A DNA stretch of 64,000 nt from Stromatinia cepivora (taxonomy: Eukaryota > Ascomycota > Leotiomycetes > Helotiales > Sclerotiniaceae): positions 433,001-497,000 of the forward strand of contig RCTD01000017.1 in assembly GCA_014898415.1 (NCBI GenBank), given 5' to 3'. This document shows, in pieces, positions 38,006-50,900 of the stretch. Each line of letters begins with the position of its first letter. Position 1 is the first letter of the stretch. The notes under the pieces are model-generated. The model did no database searches. It had not been told where the DNA came from and was given only the letters and a program-made list of their open reading frames with translations. A program made the translations under genes and the position numbers.

Positions 38006-39195
38006 ATGTCGGCTTTTGGAGTAATTCCTCACCTTCGGAATGGCCTCAGATTACTAAATAAAAGGTCAATTTATACTACCACTAGACTGCAAGCTGCCAG
38101 TATCAAACCATCAAGAAAGCAAACATTGGCAAAGAGAAATGCTGCTGAACCTGTGATGATACGGAAGAGGGTATCGATTGATACTCCTGACGCTCTCCCA
38201 CCACTCTTTATCCTAGAGACGGATCATAAAGCTGGAGTCCTAAAAGTCGACGCTAATAAAGCCATGGAATTCTTAAAGAACTATCAGAGTTTATATGGAA
38301 ATCCGAACCCAAGCTGGGAGACTGGTATTTGCAACAGTAAGTTGATCTTTCTATACTTTACGTACCATACTGATATCCCCTAGAGCATGGTATCACAGCA
38401 TCTGATGTGACACAGTTATCTATTTCATTGGGAAGATGCAGGGAACAAGCACAAAAACGACTAGCAAGAGTATTATTAGACTCGGCTTCAGCTATGGGAG
38501 ATCCAACGGCCACGTTAGAGGTTGTCTCTGATGCCTTTCGAAACAACAAGCTATCCACAGCAAGGTCTGGAGCTTTCCTTGAACGTTTGGGTATTTTAGC
38601 CAAGAAAAAGGGCAACGTCCAGGCAATGGGGCTGCTTGGCCAAATTCTATACAGTCAAGGAAAGGAGAAGGAAGCTCTGAATTGGTTACAAAAGGCTGTT
38701 TCCGGAACAGAGTTACCGAATTTTCCAGGAGCTGCAGAGGCACTCGTTGTCCTTGGTTTGATTCTCGAGAAGACCGATAGAGAAGCCGCAAAGAAGGTCT
38801 TCAGCAAAGCAGCGTTAGATCTCGATTATCCCTCAGCATTCTTTTATCTTTCCAAACACGTAGGCCCAGACGAGGAGGATAATAGGATGGTTTATCTACT
38901 CAAAGCGGCTGGTTCAGGTATTCCTGAAGCATGTCATAATCTTGGAGCCATTGAGTTATCTAAGAATGGTGACCAGGCCGATAAAAACCCGTCAAAGCGG
39001 AGTTATGGGTATGCCAAAGAATGGTTTCAGGTGGCAGCTGAAGGTGGCTTTGGGTTGAGTATGTTGAATATGGCTTCAATATGTAAATCTCAAGGCCAAA
39101 CCGAGGAGACTTTGAAATGGTTGGGGCGGGCAGAGGAGCTTCCTGAAGTTCGCGACGAAGCGATAAAGATGAGATCCAGCTTTGCCATTGATTAG
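38006..39195 (+). CDS. Sel1/TPR-repeat protein, probably mitochondrial
   Basis: Two exons, 38006-38336 and 38384-39195, encode 380 residues; the 47-bp intron is GTAAGT...CTAG with phase kept. The first ~45 residues are rich in Arg, Lys and Ser with no acidic residue (LRNGLRLLNKRSIYTTTRLQ), a typical mitochondrial presequence. From about residue 130 on, helical repeats carry Sel1/TPR signatures: A-x-x-x-L-G-x-(I/L), KEALNWLQKA, ACHNLGAIEL, AKEWFQVAAEGG and TLKWLGRAEEL. Such repeats mediate protein-protein contacts, so a scaffold or assembly role in mitochondria is the likely job; no enzymatic motif is present. The partner is unknown. It shares a promoter with a ribosome-biogenesis gene, which suggests housekeeping expression. 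Confidence 0.85.
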
Positions 39196-40690
39196 AATCT
39201 ACCATTATCAGGCCGGTGAGAGTCAAGATGCTGAACTCCAGTGCTATTACCCCTAATCAAACCACACATTTGATGGCAAGGCATTCTTTGGATAAAGTGT
39301 GCCAAGAACCCCCCCCCCCCAGCAATGTCTCTAATATCACCACGAGACTGAAACTTCGCGACATGGTCCTGCCACTCCTGCGAAACTTTTTGTGAGGGAT
39401 GAAAATCAACGCAGGCTTCGTTTTAATGAAGCTTGTTCAACCTCGGTCTTGCTCAATCGAGGTTGTTCAATAAAACAGTCTTCGCTTTCATTGCAACTGG
39501 AAATGTATACAACGATACAGAGCGCTTCAAGAATCGGGTGACGAAGAAATAGGTGAATATAAAATCCACAGTTTGGTTTTGGTGGCGCGTAGTCTTTACT
39601 TTTTATTTTATAGCAAACATGCCATATCGGAAAAATTGGGGTCTTCCCCAAGTGATATTACTTATAATCAATCGAATCGGAGAGCATCTCGACCTTTCAT
39701 CGTACAGCATACAAAAAGCGGTACCTCGAGCCTCTTAGTCAGCTTGAACAATGTTCCAAAGGGGTAGGTGGCGTCAAGCGACTCCATTTGTGTGTTCCCT
39801 CACTAGGATTTCCATCTTGCTGTATCGCTCGATGAAACTTCTCAGCCAAACTCAGGTTGTGACTCTCCATTGCGAATTAATCACATAAAATTAGTCTTCT
39901 ACATGGGTCCCGAATACCATCATTGTCTAGATTCCTGTGCATAACGGTGCAGAGTACAGTAGGAGCGTGCTATTGTGTCGTAACTTGGAGCTCAACTGTC
40001 ATCGTAACAATTGCGGTACAATATATGCCCATTTCTTCAGCACACAGTGTGTCTGTATTTTTATCCTTTGGCGACGGTAGCTGGTGAAAATTGAAGTTGG
40101 TAGATAAAACAGCAATCATATTACTTTCGATCGTTTCACAGTACAACGTTTGATGGTAGTGAAAGGGTTTGAGAGAACCCGTATGGCAATTCAGCCGTTG
40201 ATGCTGCTCGATCTACCGACGGGGACCAATTTATCACCCGTAAATAGTTGATATAATTCATATCTTTTCCCATTCTTCGACTGGCTCAATGATAGGGAAA
40301 TCCGCATAGTTGGGTAACTCACATACTTGTTGTTGGTGGAGCCGAACAGTTGGAATGTGCCAGCTAATGCAATGTAATACACCTACGCCGCACGTTATCT
40401 CATGTCGGTATAAACGCTGTTCGATTTCTCGGACAGCATTATCCGAATTCATCGCGGGGGACTAGGATTTGCATTCGGCCTATTGAGACTGTTGGTAATC
40501 TGTTGGAGGTATAGTTGAATATTACTCTTTCTTTTCTATCGCAATACATACAGAATTGCAAACCTTAATGATTAATATTTTGACTGTGGCTGCTGTTCTT
40601 CATTGTCCGCAAGACATTACGTCCGAGAATCTAAGCGGGTCGCGTCGCGTGTGCTCTGAACTCGTTCCAGATAACATACAGCATCCCAAA
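39196..40690. other. Intergenic stretch
   Basis: A run of ten or so C at about 39310-39320, and an imperfect hairpin AACCTCG...CGAGGTT at about 39437-39464, are the only notable items. Overlapping 60-80 codon ORFs around 39400-39770 and 40190-40450 have no support. Confidence 0.5.
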
Positions 40691-41677
40691 ATGACAACTG
40701 CTTCCCATGGTTCTTCAGTAGAAACTGAAAGCGGTGAAGCTCCGCTTCCTATTGATGAAATTCCCAATGGAGGCTTTCTAGCTTGGCTGCACGTTGCCGG
40801 GTCTTGGTGTATATTCGTTAACACATGGTAGGTATCACTCATTCCGGCTACCAATTCTCTAGTTCCTAATCTTGTTCTTCACATAGGGGAATTATAAACG
40901 CCTATGGCGTCTACCAAAAATTCTATCAAGACAATCTGTTAAGCTCTGAATCAGAATCTGCCATCTGTTGGATTGGTTCTGTTCAAGCCACACTTCTATA
41001 CATTATAGGTGCCGCAGCAGGCCCCATCTTTGATGCTGGTCATATGAGGGCTTTGATTTGGAGCGGTGCGATTTTGAGTGTTTTAGGCATGATGCTCACC
41101 AGTATTTCCAAGACATATTGGCAAGTGACCCTATCTCAAGGGGATTGATTGTCTGGTGTATAGTATATGGATTCTTCCGTGGCTGCTTTGCCTCAATGCC
41201 ATCTTCGGCTCTTGGTACCGTCTAAATTCACATACAAGAACTCACACTAAACCCTTTTAAAAAGAGGATCAACAATGGGTTAGGGTTCGGAGTCTTCAAA
41301 CTCCGATAAAATTTGTAAGTAATCTGAGATTCCAAGGATTTAATAAATCGATTGATATCGGAATTTTAGATATTCCGATATGAGATTGAAAAAACATCGG
41401 AATTTAGAGATTCCGAACCCTAACCCACTGTCGATCCTCTTCTTGAAAGGGCTTAGTATGAGTTCTCGTTGGTGAATTTAGACGGTAGTCCGCTTGCTGA
41501 CTTCTTCGGACTAGAGGTGGTTGGGTGTTGTGGGTAGATTCGTTATTCTAGGCTGATTATGGTATATAATGTCTTATAAATCGAGCTTCTATCGGGGCTA
41601 GTGGCTTAATGGCAGTATTTTCTGGTGTCGTGGGTCTTTGTTGGTACTGTCGGGGTCTTTTTACTGTTGTGGCGTGA
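40691..41677 (+). pseudogene. MFS transporter (monocarboxylate-permease-like), deleted and interrupted
   Basis: Exon 1 (40691-40828) starts MTTASHGSSVETESGEAP and reaches FLAWLHVAGSWCIFVNTW, the first membrane segment of the fungal MCT-type MFS family. An intron (GTAGGT to CATAG) leads to GIINAYGVYQKFYQDNLL, TM2 and TM3 and SKTYWQVTLSQG. The frame then breaks near 41140. The next readable frame (WCIVYGFFRGCFASMPSS) resembles a late segment of the family (about TM10), so some 200 central residues seem to be missing. A MITE (41218-41485) lies within this late segment. After it come ADFFGLE and a final hydrophobic stretch ending at 41677. It cannot encode a working transporter. The assignment rests on family pattern memory. 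Confidence 0.7.
41218..41485. mobile_element. MITE with ~75-bp inverted repeats, TA target site
   Basis: 268 bp between TA dinucleotides (41216-41217 and 41486-41487). The left arm starts CCGTCTAAATTCACATAC and runs through CACACTAAACCCTTTT to GGGTTAGGGTTCGGA; the right arm is its inverse, ending GTGAATTTAGACGG. The centre has secondary hairpins (ATCGGAATTTTAG...ATTCCGATA). There is no coding capacity. It is related to 43164-43349 and not RIP-shifted. Confidence 0.9.
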
Positions 41678-42205
41678 ATTATGATTTAAAAGGGGGAAAG
41701 TCAAGAAGTGAAAGATGTTGTTTGTCGAGATGTATAGCTTTTAATATTCTTGTTGTCCTCTTGTAACCTTACAAATCCAATTTATGTCCAATGCAACACT
41801 ACCCTAGAACTTATTTCATTCTTGCTTTTCAGATGTTTCGGTCGTAGTAAGTGCTAAGGTTCAACTCTTGTGAAAAGTATATTCATTTTGAACTGCATAA
41901 TTCTATTCCAGACCCATCTAGCAATATATCTCGTGCTTACAGATCATAGATTATCATTGCCCCTCAGTGGATCCCTGCTAGTATCTTCTTACTACTGAAA
42001 TAAGACCAACTGTTGGACCTGCTCAAATGCGGATAACTGTCGACTTTCAGGAACAACACACTTATTGTTTGACGAAGGCCATATTTTTGTTAAATGTGAG
42101 CCATCACCCGGATTTCACAAACCACAGAAGTTATTTCGTTGAACTCTTCACACTTTGGAACATTTCTCTATTTTCAGGACACATAACGATACTTTATTAG
42201 CAAAC
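41678..42205. other. Upstream region of the methyltransferase gene
   Basis: About 530 bp, moderately AT-rich, with no further readable transporter sequence. It should contain the promoter of the methyltransferase gene. Confidence 0.4.
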
Positions 42206-43051
42206 ATGGGCAAAGCAATGGATGTTTCTCCTCTTCGCGATTCCTTTAATTCGCAAGCCTCAACTTATGAGCGTCGGCTTGGAGGCAGTACTCGTAGTGT
42301 CATTGAATACATCATGCCTCTCCTTTCTGCCTTACCCGAGGGACCAAAGATACTTGACGGTGCTTGCGGACCTGGCATGGTAACGGAAGCCATTCTAAAG
42401 GCATATCCCAACGCCCGTGTTTACGCCTCAGATCTTGCACCAAGTATGATATCTCTACTTGAAAAACTCATCGTCTCAAACAGTTGGAATGATCGAGTCG
42501 AGACAGGCGTTATGGATGGCGTGAGTCTGAGCTATTCAAATGAGACTTTCGATGCTTCTATTGTGAATTTTGGAATTTTCTTCTATTCTGATCCCATTGC
42601 TGGTGCGAAAGAGTTGCATCGCACCTTGAAGCCGGGCGGAAAGACAATTGTGACATGTTGGAAGGAAGTACCATTCTACCCCCTCCTCCACGCCGTCCAA
42701 GAAGCGATTAAGCCCGGCTCTAAACCTATTACTTTGTCCACACTTGAACGCTGGACTCAGAAGGAAATAATGGAATCGACGCTAAAGTCTGGCGGCTTCC
42801 AAAATGTGGAAATTCATGAGAAAGAGGTTATGTGGTGGGGTGGAGGTGTTCAAGAAGCAGCCAAAGGGTTTACAGATAATTTCGTGAATATGGTTGGGGA
42901 TCAATGGCCAGAATCAGAGAAGGAACAACTCCTTGGTGCTACGGAATCTCTTTTGACAGAGAATAAGGATGGCTTGGTAGTGAAGACTGGCGGGAAGATT
43001 GGGTTCCGTATGGTTGCTTGGATAGCCGTGGCAACCAAGTCTACGGAGTAA
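42206..43051 (+). CDS. Class I SAM-dependent methyltransferase
   Basis: 281 residues, single exon. Motif I ILDGACGPG (residues 49-57) binds S-adenosylmethionine; YASDLAPSM (73-81) supplies the acidic residue that holds the ribose; the FDASIVNFGIFF and LKPGGKTIVTCW segments complete the Rossmann-type fold of the Methyltransf_11/25 group. The C-terminal third has a Trp-rich VMWWGGG part that would shape the substrate pocket. The substrate cannot be deduced; homologues act on small molecules such as polyketides, sterols or quinones. The start at 42206 is preferred (ACATGG context) over an in-frame ATG at 42155. It lies between two MITEs of one family and next to a ruined MFS transporter, which suggests the end of an eroded metabolic cluster. 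No signal peptide or membrane segment is present, so it is cytosolic. Confidence 0.85.
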   Translation: MGKAMDVSPLRDSFNSQASTYERRLGGSTRSVIEYIMPLLSALPEGPKILDGACGPGMVTEAILKAYPNARVYASDLAPSMISLLEKLIVSNSWNDRVETGVMDGVSLSYSNETFDASIVNFGIFFYSDPIAGAKELHRTLKPGGKTIVTCWKEVPFYPLLHAVQEAIKPGSKPITLSTLERWTQKEIMESTLKSGGFQNVEIHEKEVMWWGGGVQEAAKGFTDNFVNMVGDQWPESEKEQLLGATESLLTENKDGLVVKTGGKIGFRMVAWIAVATKSTE

Positions 43052-43163
43052 TAGGGTTTAAAATCACATTGCACACCCAATACTAGGCATTTCTCGTTAG
43101 GCAGAAGCCACACACATATATAGCTCCGTCAATCAAACAGGGAAAGACGCATATGAATGACTA

Positions 43164-43349
43164 CCGTATAAACTCAACTACATGGGATCACACTAAACCC
43201 TTTTGAAATAAGGTTATTTATTATTTCCTATTTCCGAATGAAAGAATCTTTCAATTTGTCAATCCACTTTTACAGTCCATCCAATCATACATCCACAACC
43301 TTATTCCATAATAGGGAAAGTGTGATCCCATGTAGTTGAGTTTATACGG
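43164..43349. mobile_element. Second MITE of the same family
   Basis: 186 bp between TA dinucleotides (43162-43163 and 43350-43351). Arms of ~50 bp start CCGTATAAACTCAACTAC and contain CACACTAAACCCTTTTG, mirrored at the right end (GTTGAGTTTATACGG). It shares the terminal CCGT-TAAA pattern and the CACACTAAACCC block with the MITE at 41218. It begins about 110 bp after the methyltransferase stop and could fall in its 3' UTR. Confidence 0.88.
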
Positions 43350-43809
43350 TACTGTGTGGTATTTACCTAATAATGGACTGCTAATTCAAATACAGTTTGC
43401 ATTCTGTCATACTCATGGGGTACAGACACCATGGAATAAACACAAAGTGTTATGAAGTAAATTCGTGTTTAACAAGATTTTGTTTGATATTTTGAATGAG
43501 AACTTTTGATCTCTTAGTATCAGTACAATAGACCTCTTGCTGTGCAAAGATGTGTTCCTATCCTTCTCCCGCTCTCCCATAAAATGCATCAGCTCTGATA
43601 TCATACTATTCGAGGGCGCTATCAAAGGCACATATTCCAAGGAGGAACGAGAGCAACCTAGTTTTAATATTTATTAGCACATGCCCTTCCAAACTCCCGA
43701 GCACAACAGCTAATTAAATTAAGATATAGAGTCTTTAAATCGCAACATTTGAAGAGCAACATCTGGTTCATCTTTTCCCTGCCCATAAAAAATGTATTAT
43801 GTGCGGGAT

Positions 43810-43832
43810 TCAGAGACCCGCGGGGTCTCTGA
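43810..43832. other. Perfect GC-rich hairpin
   Basis: TCAGAGACCC and its exact inverse GGGTCTCTGA are separated by GCG, a 10-bp stem with a 3-nt loop, in otherwise AT-leaning intergenic DNA. It could be a binding site for a dimeric factor or a cruciform; no gene adjoins it closely. Confidence 0.6.
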
Positions 43833-46800
43833 TGCTTTTCGGGGAAGACGCTATTCGATGGTGAGAGACGTTGATTGGGACTGAGATTCTAAAATGGAAA
43901 CTACCGAGATGTGAGCTTTCATTATTCTACTCCTCAATGATTCTTTGTTTGTAATGTCTTTTCCCGTTTTTTGATGCGGTAGCTTAAGCCTAGATGCAGC
44001 GAGTAGCCCTGGTGGTTCGAAATTGGTTGGTCGATGGTTTCTTCGATATAATATCCATCAGTAACTAACTTCTGAGACTTATACCAGATTAGATCCATTT
44101 CCTACGTTGATCTACTTGAAATAGACCCAGATTTGAGGAGGATCCGGGAAGATGCAGCAAGAAACCATCGTGCAACAGTGTTTAGGATACGTGTACGCGG
44201 CATCAACAAGCATATGTAAAGTGTGAAGTACATTATGAGCAGCATCTACCAGTATTATATCAAATCATGTATTATCATTTGATTTATTACAAAGCCCGAT
44301 TTCTAGTTTTCACTGCGGAACGTTCAATATCTCACCCCTGTTTGTTTGATCAAACAGGGCGCTCCTGACCCAAGTCAAAAATTTAAGCATAAAAAGACAC
44401 TCCAAATCAAGACTCAATGAGCAGCTTATAAAGCACTCATAATGCTCTGGCAAATTAGAAGCTACTTGCTCATGTCACAGAAGACTACACTTCGACCGAG
44501 GTCAGAAGTGAAAGACTTGGTCGCAAAACTAAAGCTGTTATTGAACTTCCGATTCCGACGACAATGACAACATTTTTCAAACAACAATAATCTGATTAAA
44601 TGATAACAACCTACAATACACTTTTAATGAAGTTGACAACCAAGATTTAAGAAGAAAGGTCTACAGGAGTTAGAAACCTCATGCCTTTTATCAGAAATTA
44701 AAGCTCTAAGTCCATTAGACTCTACCGAGGTTCTACTCTCCTTTGGCACCATACCACCATCAAATCCCATGCGGCCCTACGATGGCATCTACGACCATTT
44801 TTTTTCCATAGCAAGATGTGAAATCATTTGCCCTATATAATAGAGAATCTACCCTGCGTGCCCGCAAACCCACCGCGCTACCTTTTCCGAAATCTTGTTT
44901 AAATATATATTCACTCTTATCAAAGCAAGCCATCTGAAAACTGATGAGTGATCACTCACTAACTCAAACTTATTCGCCAAGCCACAAAATTGATTCGCAC
45001 CCCGATTTCAAATTCTTCAGTGCGGTCTCAACATAGGGGGACACTGAAATATAAGATTCGAATATCCTCAGCAACAATACTGAAAAAGTTTGGCTATTAC
45101 ATTGGCGGAAGAATGACAGATATTGATTAGACTCCAATATTGTTATTCATGCGAGAAATTATCTTTCTTCTCACGCAAAGTTTGCCTTGAGATTTTTGTA
45201 TACTTGTCACAAAATTGACAGGTGGCGGCAAGGAAGTCCGGTCCAAGACGGTTTTATATTACATAAACGACAACAAAAACAAAACTCTCGGCAATATTAT
45301 GCCAACACTATTAAATGGCGGTAACTCCATAGGTAGATAGGTATCCATATCATTATGAGCGAGACTCAACGCCAAGTGAAGACACATGCTGTATGCTGCG
45401 GAAACCATCTGACATCTTTGTAATATCTACAGCTTTTGCAAAATGGAATATGGAAAGGAGGGCTGCTGTTTCTTGTATAATTTTCCAATCAAGCCCCATA
45501 CACTCATGTCCCAACTCGTTTTTACATCTTCCACAGATGCCACTGAAGTGTATCTATATCTTGCACAAATGGCTCATTGAGGCAAATGATTATCTAAACC
45601 TCATTCACATAACCACGCACTCCCCTGGCTACCTCACGAGCCACCGCATTGAATTTGCAAATTGAAAGCGGTGCATTCAAGTCGCAGCATACCCAAGTTT
45701 CTGCTGTTCCTGGAACTCTTCAATATATAAGCTTCCCTAACATCCTAATTATGAACACTGTAGATGAGGTGTAATAGACTCAGGACCAGAGTCAGGCTCG
45801 TTGTGATTTGTAAAATGCCAGCCAAAAATCACCACAAAGACAGGCATGAGGCCCAATTTAGGGGACCTGTCATGCTCTGGAACGAGCTTTGTCGTGAGAC
45901 AGACACCACGGATATGAAAAGTGTTGTTAAACGGCGGTAAGAAGATGTATGACTTACCAATAGCACAATGCCCGGTGACGGTACAATAATAACATACAAT
46001 TATATCTCTACTCCAATCCTTTAAATCTATTCTTTCCGTACCCAGAAGTTCAACATGAAAAGGACCTCTGAGAATGTTAATCCTCCATATCAACACATCA
46101 TAAAAGTTGAAAATATTCGTGCTCTCGTATCTGCAAATGTAGATTCTCTGGAGTTCGTGTCAAATTTCTTAACTCTGTCTGGATTATCAACGCAGTTGAG
46201 CTTATTGAATTTGTATACTACTCAAACTTCCATATCTGAATATCCACTCCACCTACAAGGAAAAGTCCAAAAATTATCTAACCCAGACTCCATTTCCTTC
46301 GAGTGACAAAGCAGAATCCTTGATTCACCACCAAAACGCTCCATCCTTCACTTCCTGTATTTCTACCTACCATTTTTGTACCTCACCTCACCAACTAATT
46401 ATACCCCGCACTAGTTCCCGCATCCATTCTCATACAATCCTCACAGATTCAAGATAAAAGTCAGTTCATGAACTTAATCTGCAATTTAGTCATGTAAAGA
46501 AAGGTGTTTATTGTTTGGGAAACTCCAAAACTCCACATCTGCAAACTCAAGATGTCAAAAGTAACGGGAATACAACGAACTATGCTATGAAGTATTTGGA
46601 AGTTATATGAGCAAATGAGCAAATGAGCAAATTTAGACTCGTACGACGTGAAATAATTGGTTCGATATATATCAAAATCTCCACATTTGACCGTCGTAGA
46701 ATCTCAAGGACGATGAATGAGTTAGATATCATGATTGGAAATAGACAGATCAAACGACAGCAAGAATGCAAACCAGAAAACAACGACCAACTACCACAAA

Positions 46801-47744
46801 CTTAAAACAACAGAAATACATAGTTAAATTATTACACACAGGCCTGTCCGACATCCATCGAAATCTCAAAGTATGGCTTCCTTGAGCACAACACAATCCC
46901 AAGACCTCTTCTCGTTTTCCACCTGTAGTGTCGTGTCGTGCTTGATGTTGCAAAATCTCAATTGCTGACATGAATCAACGATATTGATGTCTTAAATAGA
47001 TATTTTTTCTATTCCCGACCCTTACCCATTTTATTAGCCCGCTTTGCATCCATCTAGTATACCAACTCACCTCCGATCATATTACTCCGCGGTAGCTTAA
47101 TTTGACCACCTGACCGCTCATATTGAATCCAATCCCGTTCCCCACTGAATATTCTAGCTATACACCCGTCGAGATACTCCCCACAATATCAAAACTCCCA
47201 TACTCAATATATAAACACGCCACCATCCATCATTTGTAGTCATGCAAAATGAAAAAGACTAGGAATAGTCAACAATAAGGCAGGTTGCAACAATTAGGGC
47301 TGCGATTTGCTCTTGATTGGACATTTGTGAGAGACAGACTTGGCTTTGGAATGGAATGTCGATAAAGCAGGGATAGATTGATATATATGGCGGGATGAGA
47401 TTAAATGGGATAAGTTGACATAAATATATCAATATCGATAACAACAAGAGCCGCTAAAAGAACAATACTAATATTACATCTCATGTTCACCATCACTTTC
47501 CCTTCCTTCTCCCTTCCATCCCATTTATTCACCACAAACCTATAGACCCATTATTGATACCCACGGGCAAACAAAAAATGGAACTTTCCAGTTCATTCCC
47601 ATAGTCGACGCCTGAATACATCTCGGGTTATCATTTTGACCGAAGAAACTTAACAAAGAATGCTGATTCTTAAATACCACAGCTCTAGTTCTACCGGCTC
47701 CAGCACTCTATGATTCTCAGTTTCCTCGAACTATCCTCTTCTCC

Positions 47745-47927
47745 TCAGGCTTCACTGAATTTCCCATCACACCACATAAATTCCTCCTCAGAATTACCCA
47801 TCAACCCACACCATAAACCCTCAAATCCACACTCCACTACAATCTGATCTCCAATACCCAGATATATAAACACCACGGTCCCCTTCCCGACTGATACTCC
47901 ATCATCAACAACCAGCGCGCGAAACAC
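47745..47927 (-). pseudogene. Short coding-like fragment
   Basis: 60 codons with GTVVFIYLGIGDQIVVECGF, which reads like a beta-strand protein rather than chance. The frame extends only ~10 codons upstream before a stop (near 47960), and no exon partners were found. No family is recognised. It may be a relic. Confidence 0.2.
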
Positions 47928-50900
47928 CTTCTCTCCAGGAGTCTCGCAACCTCATAATCACTAGACTATTCCCTATAAAGCATTACCATCTCTCAAAATC
48001 CATTTCCAAAAAATAGTCAATCACCCCATTAACCATCCCCGACTTCCAACTTCCCACAATCACAAAAAACCCAAAATAAACGATGATGAAAGACCACTAA
48101 ACGATAAATTTCATTTTTCACTTACGGCAATGAGTATCGAAGATATAAACAAACCAAAAGAAATACAAAATGCCTAGGATTTCTGATCCCAATCACATTC
48201 AGATCCCCCCCCCAAAATTCTATCCACCCTCCCTTTCACACAGTATGAGCCCTCGCCCATCCATATAAAAACAATAAAAACAAACTCTATTTCCATCGAG
48301 GATCCAGAAACCTCTACCTATGAGATATTTCATAGCTCGGCGATCCGAGTATCTTGCTCACAACATCCAGGAAGAGGCTGGCTTAGTCTAAATAAACTGA
48401 CACAAGTAGTTATGTGGGTGTATTATCGTATTCACTACACTTGCAGCGATGAGCTATTTGGTCGTACGTGTGATTGATGATTAATTGTATTAAGCCATCC
48501 CATCAATGTATTAACTCATACCCTATGGAAAATCCGTGGGATATTATATAGCCCACTGGGAATCTCATACTACACCGGCGTCTGAACGGATGCTGAAGAT
48601 ATTGGAGAGATGGTAAATGACAGCGTATGACGACCGTTATATTGTATATTGCTAACATGAAATTAAAGATGATGTAGGTATTAGTTAAAATAACACGGCT
48701 TACAATTGGTTGGGTTCCCAGTGCTGGTGATTGGAAACGCCGGAAGTTCATGATGATAGTGGGTATCTTCGAATGTTGTTATGGAAGGAATAGAATATGA
48801 GACTAGATCAATGGTACAAGCCTTGCCTTCCCTTCCCACAAACTCTACCCGAGTGTGGGGATGAGGATTGAATATCTGAACCTATTGACCATATCATGCC
48901 TTGCGATTTCCTAAACAAAAGCTCCCCGAAAATCCACTCTCCAAGAGAACTTCGGATTAGCTACCTATCAGTACAAAATAAGACAATAAAATGGATATTT
49001 CCATCACACAAGTACGCACAACCAACAAACTGAAAGGTACCTATGATATCAGAGAATCCTGAGCGGAAAGATTAATAAGAAAAAAATGACGCAACTAACA
49101 AAAATTGAAATCGAAGAAGCTACAACGGCTCACCAGATGAACCTCAATGAGACGGTAACTATTGCTTTAACACAATATCGGAGCCGTGACTGACGCCCAA
49201 AACAATTAATTACAAAATCAGGATTTCAATAACCACCATGATTAAAGTTTATAAAAATGACTAATAACCTTCAACCTTTCAACAAACCAGATATTCCAGC
49301 CCCCCATCATAGAAATAAACTCCAACTATCGAAAACCTTACCCAAAGATAAGGCTAAACAACGATTAAAACTCTTCTCTTCGCATTCTCGAAGAGTTCAA
49401 TCATATAAAAACAGATTGACGATGAAGAGAAGATAATATGTGATATACTCCGTATGAAGCTTTTCAACGAATACCCAAAAAGAAGGAATGTAATAGCAAA
49501 TAAGTATGAATGAACAAAAGCCAAATGGAAAAATGATGAACGACGAGTACGATTTGACTAATAAATCCAGTTCTAGAAAGAAATTCTGATTATTGAAATT
49601 CTGATTATGAAAATAGTATTTAAGCAGGTTTTTAGAGGATTACTATCTACCTATATCAAGTATTATCGTGATATTTCAAAAAAGATATTAATACTCCTTT
49701 ATCTGGACCGAGAAATATAAATTACTAGCAAAGAATATTTAGTATATATATATAGAATCTTACTGAGGTGTGGTGTCGAATGGAGGAATACTAATATAAT
49801 ACTCTGAATCCACTCATACAATTTAGATGGGGTTTTTCTAGTACAAGCATCTACGACAGATATATTGGGGGATTCGAATATTGATGTTTTCAATAGAAAA
49901 GAAAAGAAACAAATCTACCAGAACCCCCTCCTCTCATCAATCACGTGCCATTTTTTATTTTTATTTATTTTTTCCAACTAACCTTACCTAACCAACGCTC
50001 TCGCCCAAAAACGAATCCTTTGTTTCACCTCCTTGTTTATCTTCCCTTGTCTAATCATCTCATCTAATCAGATCATCTCATCTCAATCCCATCTCCGCTT
50101 TCGGAACCCTTTCTTTCCCTTTCTGTTTCCATCTACCGGTATCTCATACATTTTTCTGCTCTCCAGAAACTCCACTATTAATATGCATCATTTATAGATC
50201 AAAACACGCAATTGAAATAGAAATCACTAGTTGTAAGATTATCTATAGAAGAAAAAAACTAATATAAGCAATCATCAATACCGGTAGGTAATCCTACATC
50301 TCTTACGTAGAATACTATACCGTAGATATATTAGCGGAGAAATACTTCATATAGATAATGGTTCGCATCATATGCAGAGAAGAAGTTATCAGATCCTGCA
50401 ATATAATCATACGATCCTGGTAAAGATAATCGATGCATTCTTTTTCTTTTTCTAGAGATAGCGCAAATAGCGAGACAGGATCCATTTTACAGGAATATGG
50501 AATGTCTCATATCTGATACCTAGAGATCAGAAGATCTAATCTGATTCATCTAATCTGATCTTGTGATCTTGAAGTTGATGATTCAACAAATCTACCTACC
50601 TAGTATCCACATACATTCTACAGAGTATTGGGAAATGAGGAATGCCATTAAAATGTGAGACTCCAAGTTTTCGTGTCATGAACATATTATCGTCGTTGAC
50701 ATAATTTAAAGTTATCAGATCGAAATGCCCCCCCCTTGTATTCTAGGAGTGATATGGAAATTTAATGCGGGCATGTTCATGTTGGAAGTCTCGGACCTGA
50801 GTGTCATGGTTATGGTTCAGGATGGCAGGAACTAGCAGGAATTTTACGGTGGCGAAGGGAGATTTGTATGTGGGTGCGATTGGGCACGAGTGGATTGTGT

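Noticed and set aside
39306..39320. C homopolymer
   Set aside because: Simple homopolymer, possibly affected by sequencing error; no function supported.
47259..47447. 62-codon minus-strand ORF with a hydrophobic start
   Set aside because: Short, no partner exon, and in low-complexity AT/pyrimidine-rich DNA.
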